Assembly (NCBI RefSeq): GCF_014647435.1
Contig: NZ_BMPE01000006.1
Location: forward strand, 62,001 to 126,000
Length of the DNA stretch: 64,000 bases
Reading direction: 5' to 3'
Origin: Deinococcus radiotolerans
GTDB taxonomy: Bacteria; Deinococcota; Deinococci; Deinococcales; Deinococcaceae
Of the stretch, positions 45,884 to 55,374 are shown in pieces. The notes beneath the pieces are model-generated. The model was not told the origin of the DNA and made no database searches. It saw only the letters and a program-made list of their open reading frames with translations. Both the position numbers and the translations under genes were made by a program. Positions within the stretch are counted from its first letter, which is position 1, and every line of letters begins with the position of its first letter.

Positions 45884-47122
45884 TCAGTTCCCTCCCGTGT
45901 ACATCACGCGGTAGATGACGCCGCTCTGGTCATCCGTGAACAGCAGGCTGCCGTCGGTGTACGTGGCGACGCCCGCCACCCGACCGAACTGCTTCCAGAC
46001 GTCGCCGTCCTGGAAGACGAAGCCGGTCACGAACGGCTCGATGGTCTGCGGGCGGTTCTGCGCGTCGAAGACCACGCGGGCAATCTCGTAGCCGCTGGGC
46101 TCGGTGCGGTTCCACGAGCCGCGGTACGCGATGAACGCGTCGTTGCGGTACTCAGCCGGGAACTGCGTGCCGGTGTAGTAGTTCATGGCGATGGCCGCCG
46201 CGTGCGCCGTGTAGTTCAGGACGCTGCCCTGCGTGCCCGCGCAGTACTCGGCCTTCGTGATCTTCCCGGGGATGTTCCCCACGTTCACGTACGGGTCGGG
46301 CTGCTTGTCGCCGTAGCAGAAGGGCCAGCCGTAGTTCTTCCCGCGCTCGATGACGTTGATCTCCTCGGGGGGGATGTTGTCGCCGTGCCAGTCGCTGCCC
46401 TGATCCGCGCCGTACAGCACGCCGCTGACCGGGTGCCAGCCGAAGCCGATGGTGTGCCGCAGGCCGCGCGCGAACACCTCACGGGTCTTCCCATCCGGGC
46501 TGATGCGCAGCAGCGTGGCCTCCTCAGGGTTGGGTGTAGGCGCGTCGTTGTTCGTGGAGCCGAAACTGGCGTACAGGAACCCATCCGGCCCCCACTTCAG
46601 GCTGCGGGCGGGGTGCTGCCCGGCATCCGGGAAGCCGTCCGCGAACACGCGCGGCACGCTGAGGCCGCCGTCACGGGCGATGTCCATCACCCAGATGGTC
46701 TTCTCGCCCACCACGTACAGCCGACCATCCTTGACGTCCAGGCCGTGCGCCAGCTTCAGGTTCTGCGCCACCTGCCGCCGCTCGGTCGCGCTGATCAGCC
46801 CGTCACGGTTGGTGTCCTTCAGGTACCACACGTCCCCCTGCGCGCGGCGCGACAGGTAGATGCCGCCGTCGGGCATGACGTGCAGCATCCGGGCATTGCC
46901 CAGCCCGGTCGCCATGACCTTCAGCGTGAAACCGGCAGGCACCTTCAGACGCGCGAGCTTGTCCGTCGTGAATTCCAGCGGCGTGGGCTCGTTCCGGGTC
47001 GCGGTGAGCGTGACGGGCGGCTCGCCCGGCGCGATGGGTCGGGGGGTGGGGGGCGCGGTCTGTGCCAGGGCGCCGGTACTCAGCAGCGCGGCGAGGCACA
47101 GCAGGTGGGTCAGGGTCTTCAT
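45884..47122 (-). CDS. exported PQQ-dependent sugar dehydrogenase-like protein (sorbosone/glucose dehydrogenase family)
   Basis: 412 residues with a clear signal peptide (MKTLTHLLCLAALLSTGALAQ). A six-bladed GSDH propeller: ARMLHVMPDGGIYLSRRAQGDVWYLKD, LAHGLDVKDGRLYVVG, SLKWGPDGFLYASFGSTNN, GLRHTIGFGWHPVSGVLYGADQGSDWHGDNIPPEEINVI and GRVAGVATYTDGSLLFTDDQSGVIYR. The HTIGFGWHP and DWHGDNIPPEE elements match the PQQ/Ca2+-binding region of soluble aldose dehydrogenases. It would oxidise sugars in the envelope. The signal peptide is followed by a Pro/Thr-rich linker. Sits between hydrolase and SOD-propeller genes on one strand. Confidence 0.86.
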   Translation of the reverse strand: MKTLTHLLCLAALLSTGALAQTAPPTPRPIAPGEPPVTLTATRNEPTPLEFTTDKLARLKVPAGFTLKVMATGLGNARMLHVMPDGGIYLSRRAQGDVWYLKDTNRDGLISATERRQVAQNLKLAHGLDVKDGRLYVVGEKTIWVMDIARDGGLSVPRVFADGFPDAGQHPARSLKWGPDGFLYASFGSTNNDAPTPNPEEATLLRISPDGKTREVFARGLRHTIGFGWHPVSGVLYGADQGSDWHGDNIPPEEINVIERGKNYGWPFCYGDKQPDPYVNVGNIPGKITKAEYCAGTQGSVLNYTAHAAAIAMNYYTGTQFPAEYRNDAFIAYRGSWNRTEPSGYEIARVVFDAQNRPQTIEPFVTGFVFQDGDVWKQFGRVAGVATYTDGSLLFTDDQSGVIYRVMYTGGN

Positions 47123-47194
47123 GGGTGACCTCCGGGGGGTGAGGAGACGGAGCGCCCCGGTACGAGTCCAGGAGCGCGGCAGCGAGGAGCGGGG

Positions 47195-48073
47195 TCAGCG
47201 CAGGCTGAGGGCGAAGTCGTTCATGGCGCGCGCCGCGGCGCTGGCCTTTTCGAAGGTCGCGGCGTGCCCGGCGCCAGGGATCAGCACCAGTCGGCTGCCC
47301 GGGGTGTTCATCTGCATCTTCATGGCGACCTCGGGCGGCGTCAGGTTGTCCTCCGCGCCGAACAGGTACAGGGTGGGCACCCGGATGGTCGGCAGGATGG
47401 GGTTCGCGTCCGGGCGGTTGGCCAGGGCGGTTGCGCCGCCCACCGCACCGTTCAGGCTGGCCTGCTTCACCAGGCTGCCCAGGTGCATGACCTGGTTGGG
47501 CATCGTCATGCGGCTCTGGCCGGTCAGCATGCGCGGCATCAGGATATCCACGAGGCTGGCGACGCCCTTCTCCTGCGCCTGCTGCGCGGTGCCCAGCCAG
47601 TTGGCCTTCTCGGCGACGCCGCTGGGGTCGGCGGTCGTGTCGATGAAGATCAGGCCCTTGAAGCGCTCTGGGGACATCTTGTACATCTGGAACAGCGTCA
47701 TGCCGCCCATGCTCATGCCGCCCGCCACGACCTGATTCAGGTTCAGGGCGTCCATGACCCCCAGCACCGTGCTGGCGTAGTTCTCGATGCTGGCGTCCGC
47801 GTTCGGCGCGCGGCTCAGGCCGAAGCCGGGTAGGTCCACCGTGATCACTCGGAAGTTCTGGGCGAGTAGCGCGCGGTTGTTCTTGAACAGTTCGCCGCTC
47901 AGCGGGTACCCGTGGATCAGCAGCAGCGGCTGCCCGCTGCCGGTGGCCTTGTAGAACACGGTCGAGCCGTTCACGGTCACGGTGCCGCGGTTGGGCACGG
48001 TCTGCCCCTGGGCACCCCCGGCAAGAGCAGCGGTGGCAAGGAAGGCAGTCAGGGTGGTCAGGGTGCGTTTCAT
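47195..48073 (-). CDS. exported alpha/beta hydrolase
   Basis: 292 residues. Signal peptide MKRTLTTLTAFLATAALAGGAQG. LLLIHGYPLSGELF is the oxyanion strand, GGMSMGGMT holds the nucleophile Ser, FGAEDNLTPP the Asp, and IPGAGHAATFEKA the His. It belongs to the epoxide hydrolase/haloperoxidase-like group; substrate unknown. First gene of a probable exported three-gene operon (hydrolase, PQQ-type dehydrogenase, SOD-propeller; gaps 72 and 1 bp). The 270-bp region upstream (48074-48343) contains its promoter and the mqnD terminator and no other gene. Confidence 0.86.
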   Translation of the reverse strand: MKRTLTTLTAFLATAALAGGAQGQTVPNRGTVTVNGSTVFYKATGSGQPLLLIHGYPLSGELFKNNRALLAQNFRVITVDLPGFGLSRAPNADASIENYASTVLGVMDALNLNQVVAGGMSMGGMTLFQMYKMSPERFKGLIFIDTTADPSGVAEKANWLGTAQQAQEKGVASLVDILMPRMLTGQSRMTMPNQVMHLGSLVKQASLNGAVGGATALANRPDANPILPTIRVPTLYLFGAEDNLTPPEVAMKMQMNTPGSRLVLIPGAGHAATFEKASAAARAMNDFALSLR

Positions 48074-48255
48074 GGGGGAACCTCGTGGATCGCCCGGCGG
48101 GGGGAAAGTACCCCGGCTGCGCCAGTGGCGCGCCTGACAGGAACCGGCCGGTTCGGTTGGACAGGCTCACCATCCCAGACCCAGCCCCCCCCTGATCGGG
48201 GGAATCCCCACGTTATGAAGTTCCCTTCAGGTCCTGCCCAAAGTCAGATCAGCGC

Positions 48256-48288
48256 CGGCCTCATGAGGACAGGCCGGACAGCTGTCCA
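48256..48288 (-). terminator. hairpin and palindrome downstream of mqnD
   Basis: CCGGCCT (48256-48262) / AGGCCGG (48272-48278), overlapping a perfect 12-bp palindrome GGACAGCTGTCC (48277-48288), about 55-90 bp after the mqnD stop. Confidence 0.45.
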
Positions 48289-48343
48289 GCCTAGGGGTGT
48301 CTGGGAACAGCCACCACACGCAGCAGACCGCGCGCTGCCCGAC

Positions 48344-49222
48344 TCACTCCACGAACAGCGGTCGCGCTGAGGGACGCGTGGCCCCCACCTCCACCGCCCG
48401 GCGGTGCAGTTCCCGCACGGCCCGCTCACCCTCATCCCCGACATCCAGGCTGAACGGATTCACATACAGGTCGATGTGCGCCTGCATCACCTCATCCGAC
48501 ATCTCCAGCGCGTGCTCGCGGATGTACGCGCGCGCCGCGTCCGGGTGCGCGTACGCGTACTCCAGGCTGGCCCGCACCGCCGCGTTCAGGCCGCGCTGCA
48601 CGTCGTGCGGCAGGTCCCGCCGCACCAGAATCGCGCCCAGGGGGAGGGGCAGCCCCGTCTCCTGTTCCCACCACGCGCCCAGGTCCATCAGGCGGGTCAA
48701 TCCGTACTCGTGGAAGGTGAAGCGCGATTCGTGAATGATCAGGCCCGCATCCACTGGTTGCCCGTGATACTCGCCGCGCTGTACGGCGGGCATCACCTCG
48801 TCGTACCGCATCCGGACCACGTTCACGCCGGGGAACACCAGCCGCAGCAGCAGTTCCGCCGTGGTCAGCGCACCCGGCGACGCCACCGTGCGCCCGTTCA
48901 GGTCCTGCACGTCCCCGCGCGTCACGACCAGCGGCCCCACGCCCCGCCCCAGCGCCCCGCCCGCGCGCAGCGCCACGTACTGATCGATCACCTCGAAGTA
49001 CGCGCGGTAACTGATCTTCGTCATCGGCAGTCGCCCCGCCACAGCCCACTCGTTCAGCGTCTGCACGTCCTCAAGCACCTCACGCACCGGCAGTGGCCCC
49101 TGCACCAGCCCCGCGTGCAGCGCGTGAAAGATGAACGTGTCATTCGGGCAGAACGAGTACCCCAGGTCCAGCACCGCAGGCAGCTGGGAGGGCGAAACAG
49201 GGGAGAGGGCATCCGAGCTCAT
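48344..49222 (-). CDS. mqnD: 1,4-dihydroxy-6-naphthoate synthase (futalosine menaquinone pathway)
   Basis: 292 residues of the MqnA/MqnD periplasmic-binding-like fold. LGYSFCPNDTFIFHALHAGLV is the MqnD signature; LPMTKISYRAYFEV, GALGRGVGPLVV and PVDAGLIIHESRFTFHEYGL complete the substrate site. It converts cyclic dehypoxanthine futalosine to 1,4-dihydroxy-6-naphthoate. ATG 49222 lies 7 nt after TACCCT (minus strand, 49235-49230), a leaderless start; the frame upstream to 49261 is excluded by this. Other mqn genes are not in the window. Confidence 0.92.
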   Translation of the reverse strand: MSSDALSPVSPSQLPAVLDLGYSFCPNDTFIFHALHAGLVQGPLPVREVLEDVQTLNEWAVAGRLPMTKISYRAYFEVIDQYVALRAGGALGRGVGPLVVTRGDVQDLNGRTVASPGALTTAELLLRLVFPGVNVVRMRYDEVMPAVQRGEYHGQPVDAGLIIHESRFTFHEYGLTRLMDLGAWWEQETGLPLPLGAILVRRDLPHDVQRGLNAAVRASLEYAYAHPDAARAYIREHALEMSDEVMQAHIDLYVNPFSLDVGDEGERAVRELHRRAVEVGATRPSARPLFVE

Positions 49223-49316
49223 GCCGCCCAGGGTACGCCCCGCCCGCCGCCCGCACCGCAACCCTCACCACGCCGCCTCTCAGCCGCCCGTCAGGTTCGG
49301 CCCGTACGCTGCCCGC

Positions 49317-49874
49317 ATGACCCGCACCCGCGCCCACCGTCCCCTGCGTCCTCTCCTGACGGGCCTGCTGGCCGCTGCGCTCGGCAGCGCCGCCCTCGCC
49401 GGAGGCGGACAGACCCCGCCCACCGGCGCGCCCACCACCGCGCCCTTCGGCTGCCGCGCCGGGTACGTCCGCCCGGACTTCGCCGCCCTGAACGCCCAGC
49501 TGAACCGCGCCCGCACCCTGTGGGCCGCCCAGCACCCCGCCAGCTACACCTACGACGTCGATCAGATCGCCGCGCCTGTCCTGTTTCCCGGCACCCGCGT
49601 GACTGTTCAGGCAGGCCGCGTGACCGGCACGGCCCTGGCCCCCGGGCAGGAGGGCACCGTGAACCCCACCCTGGCCGGGCGCACAGTGGACGCCCGCTTC
49701 ACCGACATGGCCGCCACGCTGAACGCCCAGGCGAAAGCCCCCTGCCCGCTGGTCGAGCAGAGCTTCGACCCGCAGCTGGGCTACCCCACCCGCTTCGCGT
49801 CCGGCCTGGGTGACGCGGGCATCGCGGACGGCTTCGGCGAGTGGCGCATCACGAACTTCACCAGAACGAATTGA
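49317..49874 (+). CDS. secreted DUF6174-like protein (second copy)
   Basis: 185 residues, signal peptide about residues 1-29 (PLLTGLLAAALGSAALAGG). The mature protein has W-x4-P-x2-Y-T (LWAAQHPASYTYDV), VTVQAGRVTG, FDPQLGYPTRF and terminal WRITNF, the DUF6174 pattern shared with the shorter protein at 7290-7739. Two Cys (FGCRAG, APCPLV) may form a disulfide. ATG 49317 lies 6 nt after TACGCT (49305-49310), leaderless, so the frame upstream to 49131 is not coding. Function unknown, likely extracytoplasmic. Confidence 0.75.
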   Translation: MTRTRAHRPLRPLLTGLLAAALGSAALAGGGQTPPTGAPTTAPFGCRAGYVRPDFAALNAQLNRARTLWAAQHPASYTYDVDQIAAPVLFPGTRVTVQAGRVTGTALAPGQEGTVNPTLAGRTVDARFTDMAATLNAQAKAPCPLVEQSFDPQLGYPTRFASGLGDAGIADGFGEWRITNFTRTN

Positions 49875-49886
49875 CCACAGCGTCAA

Positions 49887-49918
49887 GGGCGGGTGCAAGG
49901 GCAGGTGCGCACCCGCCC
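49887..49918 (+). terminator. hairpin after the second DUF6174-like gene
   Basis: Perfect 10-bp stem GGGCGGGTGC (49887-49896) / GCACCCGCCC (49909-49918), 13 bp after the stop. The remaining 147 bp to ribF show no feature. Confidence 0.65.
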
Positions 49919-50065
49919 TCACCCGGCCAGGAAGGGAGACACGACGGTTGGACGGTCTCTGCCTCGTCCTGGCGCAGAGGTCTGGGGCGACCCTGTGTCC
50001 GCCACTGGCCCCCTCGGCGGCGCGGCCCTCACGAAACGCCGCTGGGCAGGAGGGCCATGTTCAGT

Positions 50066-50962
50066 TCACCGCACGTCCTTTAGGGCGTCCCGGGCGGCCT
50101 GCGCGTCACGGGCAATCTGGGCCTTGAGTTCGTCCAGGCCGCTGAATTTCTGCTCGCCGCGCAGGTGCGTGAAGAACTTGACCTGCAACTCCTGTCCGTA
50201 CAGGTCGCCCTCGAAGTCAAACAGGTGCACCTCGAAGCGGCGGTCCTGGCCATTGACGGTCGGGCGGAAGCCGACGTTCGCCATGCCGTGCCAGCGCCCA
50301 TGATCCCCCACCGCCACGACCGCGAACACGCCTAGCGGCAGGGCCTTGCCGTCCGGCACGCGGATGTTCGCGGTGGGCCAGCCGATCGTGCGGCCTAAGC
50401 GGTCGCCCTGCACGACCACGCCCTGCGCGTCGTAGTGGCGGCCCAGCAGGCGCCGCGCGCCGTCCACATCGCCGCTCTTGAGGTACTCGCGCACGCGGGT
50501 GCTCTTGATGTCCTCGCCGCTCAGGCCGTGGATGGGCACCACAACCACCTCCGGCGCGACCTCGCGCAGGTCCGCGGCACTCCCGGCGCGGCCCCGCCCA
50601 AAGTGGAAGTCCTCGCCGACGACAATTGCGCGCGGGCGCAGCAGGCGCAGGTCATCCAGAAACGCCTCCTTCGGGCGGGACGCGAACTCCGGCGTGAAGG
50701 CCGCCGCGATGGTCTCGTCCACGCCGTAGCGGGCGAGCAGGTCCAGTTTCTCCGGGAGGGTGGACAGGAACTCCACGCCTTGCGTCAGGACCCGCGTGGG
50801 CGGATCGAAGGTGTATACCACGCTGGGCACCCGGTGCTCGCGCGCCTTGGCCTTCAGCTGCGCGATGAGCGCCTGATGCCCTAGGTGCACCCCGTCGAAC
50901 GACCCCACCGCGACCACCGTGGCCGTGTCGGGCCGCTGACTCGGCGAGACGTACGTCTTCAC
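50066..50962 (-). CDS. ribF: bifunctional riboflavin kinase / FAD synthetase
   Basis: 298 residues. The N-terminal nucleotidyltransferase has VVAVGSFDGVHLGHQALI and VVGEDFHFGRGRAG; ISSTR is represented by IKSTRVREYL. The C-terminal flavokinase has LGRTIGWPTANIRV and GMANVGFRPT, ending EVHLFDFEGDLYGQELQVKFFTHLRGEQKF. Makes FMN and FAD. GTG 50962 overlaps the NUDIX stop (GTGA) and is preceded by GGTGGAGG; the long frame to 51085 lies within the NUDIX gene. Confidence 0.94.
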   Translation of the reverse strand: MKTYVSPSQRPDTATVVAVGSFDGVHLGHQALIAQLKAKAREHRVPSVVYTFDPPTRVLTQGVEFLSTLPEKLDLLARYGVDETIAAAFTPEFASRPKEAFLDDLRLLRPRAIVVGEDFHFGRGRAGSAADLREVAPEVVVVPIHGLSGEDIKSTRVREYLKSGDVDGARRLLGRHYDAQGVVVQGDRLGRTIGWPTANIRVPDGKALPLGVFAVVAVGDHGRWHGMANVGFRPTVNGQDRRFEVHLFDFEGDLYGQELQVKFFTHLRGEQKFSGLDELKAQIARDAQAARDALKDVR

Positions 50963-51477
50963 GCGCCTCCACCCTGGCGGCCCGCCAGGACGGTCACGGC
51001 GTGCAGGGCCGCCGCCACCGTGGACGCACTGCCCACCAGCGACCCGTCCCGCAACCCCGCCAGGACCTGCGCGGGCGGCAGCCACAGCACCTCGATGCCC
51101 TCCTCGTCCTCGTCGTGCGGCAGCTTGCTCTCGCGGAGGTTCGTCGCCTCGAACACGTGCAGCAGCTCGTCGCAGAAGCCCGGGCTGGAATAGAAGCGCG
51201 TGATCAGCGTCATGTCGCCGTCCAGACCCGCCTCCTCCTGCAACTCGCGCCGCGCGGCCTGCTCGGGCGTCTCGCCAGCGTCAATCAGGCCAGCCGGGGC
51301 CTCCACGGTGAACGCACCCACCGCGCGCCGCTCCTGGCGGACCAGCAGCATCTCCCCGGCGTCGTTCAGGGCCAGCACCGCCACCGCGTCCGCGTGGCGC
51401 ACCACCTCCCACTTGCCGCCTAAGAGTTCCAGGCGCACGATCCGCCCGTCATACACCACCCTCGTCTCGCCGCTCAT
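50959..51477 (-). CDS. NUDIX hydrolase, ADP-ribose pyrophosphatase-like
   Basis: 172 residues. The Nudix box is complete: GLIDAGETPEQAARRELQEEAGL. EAPAG before the box and SPGFCDELLHVFEA after it match the ADP-ribose pyrophosphatase subfamily, which recycles or sanitises ADP-ribose. ATG 51477 is 9 nt after TACAGT (minus strand, 51492-51487), back-to-back with the dGTPase promoter. Translationally coupled to ribF. Many NUDIX enzymes are known in Deinococcus and linked to sanitation after damage. Confidence 0.9.
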   Translation of the reverse strand: MSGETRVVYDGRIVRLELLGGKWEVVRHADAVAVLALNDAGEMLLVRQERRAVGAFTVEAPAGLIDAGETPEQAARRELQEEAGLDGDMTLITRFYSSPGFCDELLHVFEATNLRESKLPHDEDEEGIEVLWLPPAQVLAGLRDGSLVGSASTVAAALHAVTVLAGRQGGGA

Positions 51478-51534
51478 CTTCCGGCAACTGTAATGCACCC
51501 GCCCCCACACCCGGGGCGGTCATACACTGCGCGT

Positions 51535-52665
51535 ATGTTCACCCGCCCGGACCTGGAAGCGCGCGAGGCCGCCATGCTGGCCCCCTACGCCACCCTCAGC
51601 CGCGACCACGGCGGACGCGAACACGCAGAAGACGAAAGCGAGACCCGCACTGCCTTCCAGAAGGACCGCGACCGGGTGCTGCACACCACCGCCTTCCGCC
51701 GCCTGGAAGCCAAGACGCAGGTGTTCCTCTCGGCCGCCGGGGACCACTACCGCACCCGCCTGACCCACACCCTGGAGGTTCAGCAGGTCGCGCGCAGCGT
51801 CGCCCTGAGCCTCGGCCTGAACGAGACGCTCTCCGAGACCATCGCCCTGGCCCACGACCTCGGCCACCCCCCGTTCGGGCACGCCGGGGAACGCGTCCTG
51901 AACCAGCTGCTCTCGGATGAGGGCGGCTTCAACCACAACCTCCAGGCGCGGCGCATCGTCACGCTGCTCGAACACCCCAAGAGCGAGTACCCGGGCCTGA
52001 ACCTCACGCACGACACCCTGGACGGCCTGAACAAACACCACCGCGCGGGCCTGGGCCAACCCAGCCTGGAAGCGCAGCTCGTGGACGCCGCCGACGCCCT
52101 GGCGTACACCGCGCACGACCTCGACGACGGCCTGCGCAGCGGCCTGATCACCCCCGCGCAACTGAGTGAACTGCCCCTGTGGGCCGAACTCACCCGCCGC
52201 GCCGGCGTGCACGGCCACGACCTGAGCGAACAGGGCCGCCGCACCCTGCACCGCCAGCTCCTCGGGTGGCTGATCAAGGACCTCACGCACGCCAGCCACG
52301 CCAGCATCCGTCAGAGCGGCGTCACCACCCCCGCCGAGGTCCGCGCGCAGCCCACCCGACTCATCACGTACAGCTCCGACATGCACGCCCTGCTGCGCGA
52401 CACCGGCACGTTCCTGCGCGAGCACCTCTACCGCCACTGGCGGGTCGAGATGCAGGTCGAACAGGCCACCCAGGTCCTCCAGAGCCTGTACCACGCCCTG
52501 ATGAACCGCCCCAGCATGCTCCCGCCCACCTACCGCGCCCTGGCCGCCAGCGAAGGCCAGCCGCGCGCCACCTGCGACTACCTCAGCGGCATGACCGACC
52601 GCTACGCACTGGACACGCACGCCACCATCACCCCCGGCGGCCCCGCCACCCTCTGGCCCCGCTGA
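51535..52665 (+). CDS. dgt: dGTP triphosphohydrolase-like HD-domain protein
   Basis: 376 residues. N-terminal RVLHTTAFRRLEAKTQVF and the HD metal site THTLEVQQVARSVA...AHDLGHPPFGHAGE are diagnostic, with VDAADALAYTAHDLDDGL as the second metal-site element. It hydrolyses dNTPs to deoxynucleoside and triphosphate. ATG 51535 lies 6 nt after TACACT (51523-51528), leaderless. The tRNA-Ile gene follows on the same strand with its own promoter. Confidence 0.9.
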   Translation: MFTRPDLEAREAAMLAPYATLSRDHGGREHAEDESETRTAFQKDRDRVLHTTAFRRLEAKTQVFLSAAGDHYRTRLTHTLEVQQVARSVALSLGLNETLSETIALAHDLGHPPFGHAGERVLNQLLSDEGGFNHNLQARRIVTLLEHPKSEYPGLNLTHDTLDGLNKHHRAGLGQPSLEAQLVDAADALAYTAHDLDDGLRSGLITPAQLSELPLWAELTRRAGVHGHDLSEQGRRTLHRQLLGWLIKDLTHASHASIRQSGVTTPAEVRAQPTRLITYSSDMHALLRDTGTFLREHLYRHWRVEMQVEQATQVLQSLYHALMNRPSMLPPTYRALAASEGQPRATCDYLSGMTDRYALDTHATITPGGPATLWPR

Positions 52666-52686
52666 GGCACCCGGCGGCAACAGGTG

Positions 52687-52715
52687 TTGACAGGGTGAAG
52701 ACCCCCTGATACATT
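52687..52715 (+). promoter_or_regulatory. promoter of tRNA-Ile
   Basis: Consensus -35 TTGACA (52687-52692), 17-bp spacer, -10 TACATT (52710-52715), 45 bp before the tRNA. It is the best canonical promoter in the window. Confidence 0.8.
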
Positions 52716-52759
52716 TATGCCCGCCTGCCCGAGAGGACAGCGCAAACAACAACAGGTGC

Positions 52760-52836
<77 letters not shown>

Positions 52837-52844
52837 AGAACAGA

Positions 52845-52865
52845 AACCCCGTCATTGACGGGGTT
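52845..52865 (+). terminator. rho-independent terminator of tRNA-Ile
   Basis: AACCCCGTC (52845-52853) / GACGGGGTT (52857-52865) with a 3-nt loop, followed by CTTTCGTT; a canonical short terminator 8 bp after the tRNA. Confidence 0.75.
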
Positions 52866-52888
52866 CTTTCGTTCAGCCCATCGCAGGT

Positions 52889-53755
52889 CTAGGTAGTCGC
52901 CCCGCCTGTGCCCACGCTCTCGCCCAGCACGGTGCGGATCACGTCGCTGATCGTCACGACGCCCAGCAGGTCCCCATCCTCCGTGATGACCGGCAGGCCG
53001 TGCACGTCCAGGTTCAGCATGCGGATCAGGGCGTCACGCATGGGGACGCTCTCGGTGACGTACCCGGTGGGGGGGCGCATCAGGTCCGCGGCGGTCAGGC
53101 CGTTCAGGAAGAACTGGTCGGCCAGGACGGTGGGTCCGTGGGTCGCCCCAGCGCGGTCCACGGCGGCCGTGAGGTCCTTCTCGTGCAGCACGCCGCGCAG
53201 CTGGGTGCCCTGCACGACGGGCAGGACGTGCAGGCGCGTGATCTTCAGCGTGGCGGCGGCCTCGCTGGCGGGCGTGCCGGGCGTGACGGTCACGACGCCC
53301 CTGGTCATGTGCTGCTCGACCGCGCCCCAGTGCAGCCGCGCGGCGCGGCCCTCGGCCCGCAGGACGTCCGTCAGGGTCAGCATGCCGCGCAGCTCGCCGT
53401 CCTCGTCCACGACGGGCAGGCCCCCCACGCGCCGGTCCAGCATCAGCCGCAGCGCCGCCGTCAGGGGCGCGTCGGGCGTGACCGTCAGCACCGGGTGACG
53501 CATGATGTCCCGCGCCCGCACGCGCCCCACGCGGTCCGTGAACGCCCACGGGGTGAGGCCCTCGCTCAGGGTGGGCAGCGTGCGGCGCACCTCGCCGTCC
53601 GTCACGATCCCGACCACGCGGCCGTCCTGCACCACCGGCAGGCGCTTGACGCGCAGTTCCTGCATGGTGACCACGGCGTCCGTCAGGGTGCTGTGGGGGA
53701 AGAGGGTGACGGCGCGGGCGTGCATGGCGTCCTTCACGAGCAGGGGGGTGGTCAT
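52889..53755 (-). CDS. protein with four CBS domains
   Basis: 288 residues made almost entirely of two Bateman modules: CBS units near residues 5-60 (TLFPHSTLTDAVVTMQELRVKRLPVVQDGRVVGIVTDGEV), 75-130 (MLDRRVGGLPVVDEDGELRGMLTLTDVL), 145-200 (ITRLHVLPVVQGTQLRGVLHEKDL) and 220-280 (MLNLDVHGLPVITEDGDLLGVVTISDVI). No catalytic or membrane domain. Such proteins sense adenine nucleotides or c-di-AMP and regulate partners. ATG 53755 follows GGAGG by 7 nt. Confidence 0.9.
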   Translation of the reverse strand: MTTPLLVKDAMHARAVTLFPHSTLTDAVVTMQELRVKRLPVVQDGRVVGIVTDGEVRRTLPTLSEGLTPWAFTDRVGRVRARDIMRHPVLTVTPDAPLTAALRLMLDRRVGGLPVVDEDGELRGMLTLTDVLRAEGRAARLHWGAVEQHMTRGVVTVTPGTPASEAAATLKITRLHVLPVVQGTQLRGVLHEKDLTAAVDRAGATHGPTVLADQFFLNGLTAADLMRPPTGYVTESVPMRDALIRMLNLDVHGLPVITEDGDLLGVVTISDVIRTVLGESVGTGGATT

Positions 53756-53825
53756 GGTGAAACCTCCTGCCCACAGGGTCGGCGCTGCCTGTTACGGGGG
53801 CATTACGGCGCGCTACGGTGAGCGG

Positions 53826-54377
53826 ATGCCCGCTCTGATTCTGGTGAACGGCGCCTCCAGCGCCGGGAAGACCACGCTGTGCCGCGCCCTGCGGGACGGA
53901 CTGCCCGGTGCATTTGTGCACTTCAGCCTGGACTTCTTCCTGTTCGACACGTCCGCCCTGCCCCGCACGCCGCAGGGGCGCCTGCGCGACTGGCCGGCGC
54001 TGCGGCCGCGCGTGTTCGAAGGCTTCAACCGCTGCCTGCCCGCTCTGCTGGACGCCGGAAATGATCTGGTCGTGGATTACATCATCGAGACGCCGCAGAT
54101 GTGGGGGCAACTCTCAGGCCTGCTGCGGGGGTACGACGTATTCCTGGTGGGCCTGGAGTGCCCGGTCGAGGAACTCGAGCGCCGGGAGCAGGCGCGTGGT
54201 GACCGGGGCGCGGGGGACGCGCGGCGCGACGCGCGGACGGTGCACACCTTCACGCGGTACGACCTGACCCTGACCTGCACCGCGCCGCTGGAGGACAACG
54301 TGGCGCGGGTGGCGCTGGCCTGGGCGCAACGCGAACACGCCCCCCGGGTATTCCCGGCGGGGCGCGCGGAGGTCTGA
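53826..54377 (+). CDS. chloramphenicol phosphotransferase-like P-loop kinase
   Basis: 183 residues. Walker A VNGASSAGKTTLCRAL at the N-terminus, then HFSLDFFLF (acidic substrate site), DLVVDYIIETP and VGLECPVEELERREQARGDRGAGDARRD (LID Arg residues) match the CPT family. Family members phosphorylate chloramphenicol or other small alcohols; a resistance role cannot be inferred from sequence. ATG 53826 lies 6 nt after TACGGT (53814-53819), leaderless, divergent from the CBS gene. Convergent with lipA (3-bp gap). Confidence 0.8.
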   Translation: MPALILVNGASSAGKTTLCRALRDGLPGAFVHFSLDFFLFDTSALPRTPQGRLRDWPALRPRVFEGFNRCLPALLDAGNDLVVDYIIETPQMWGQLSGLLRGYDVFLVGLECPVEELERREQARGDRGAGDARRDARTVHTFTRYDLTLTCTAPLEDNVARVALAWAQREHAPRVFPAGRAEV

Positions 54378-54380
54378 GGC

Positions 54381-55370
<990 letters not shown>

Positions 55371-55374
55371 GGGG

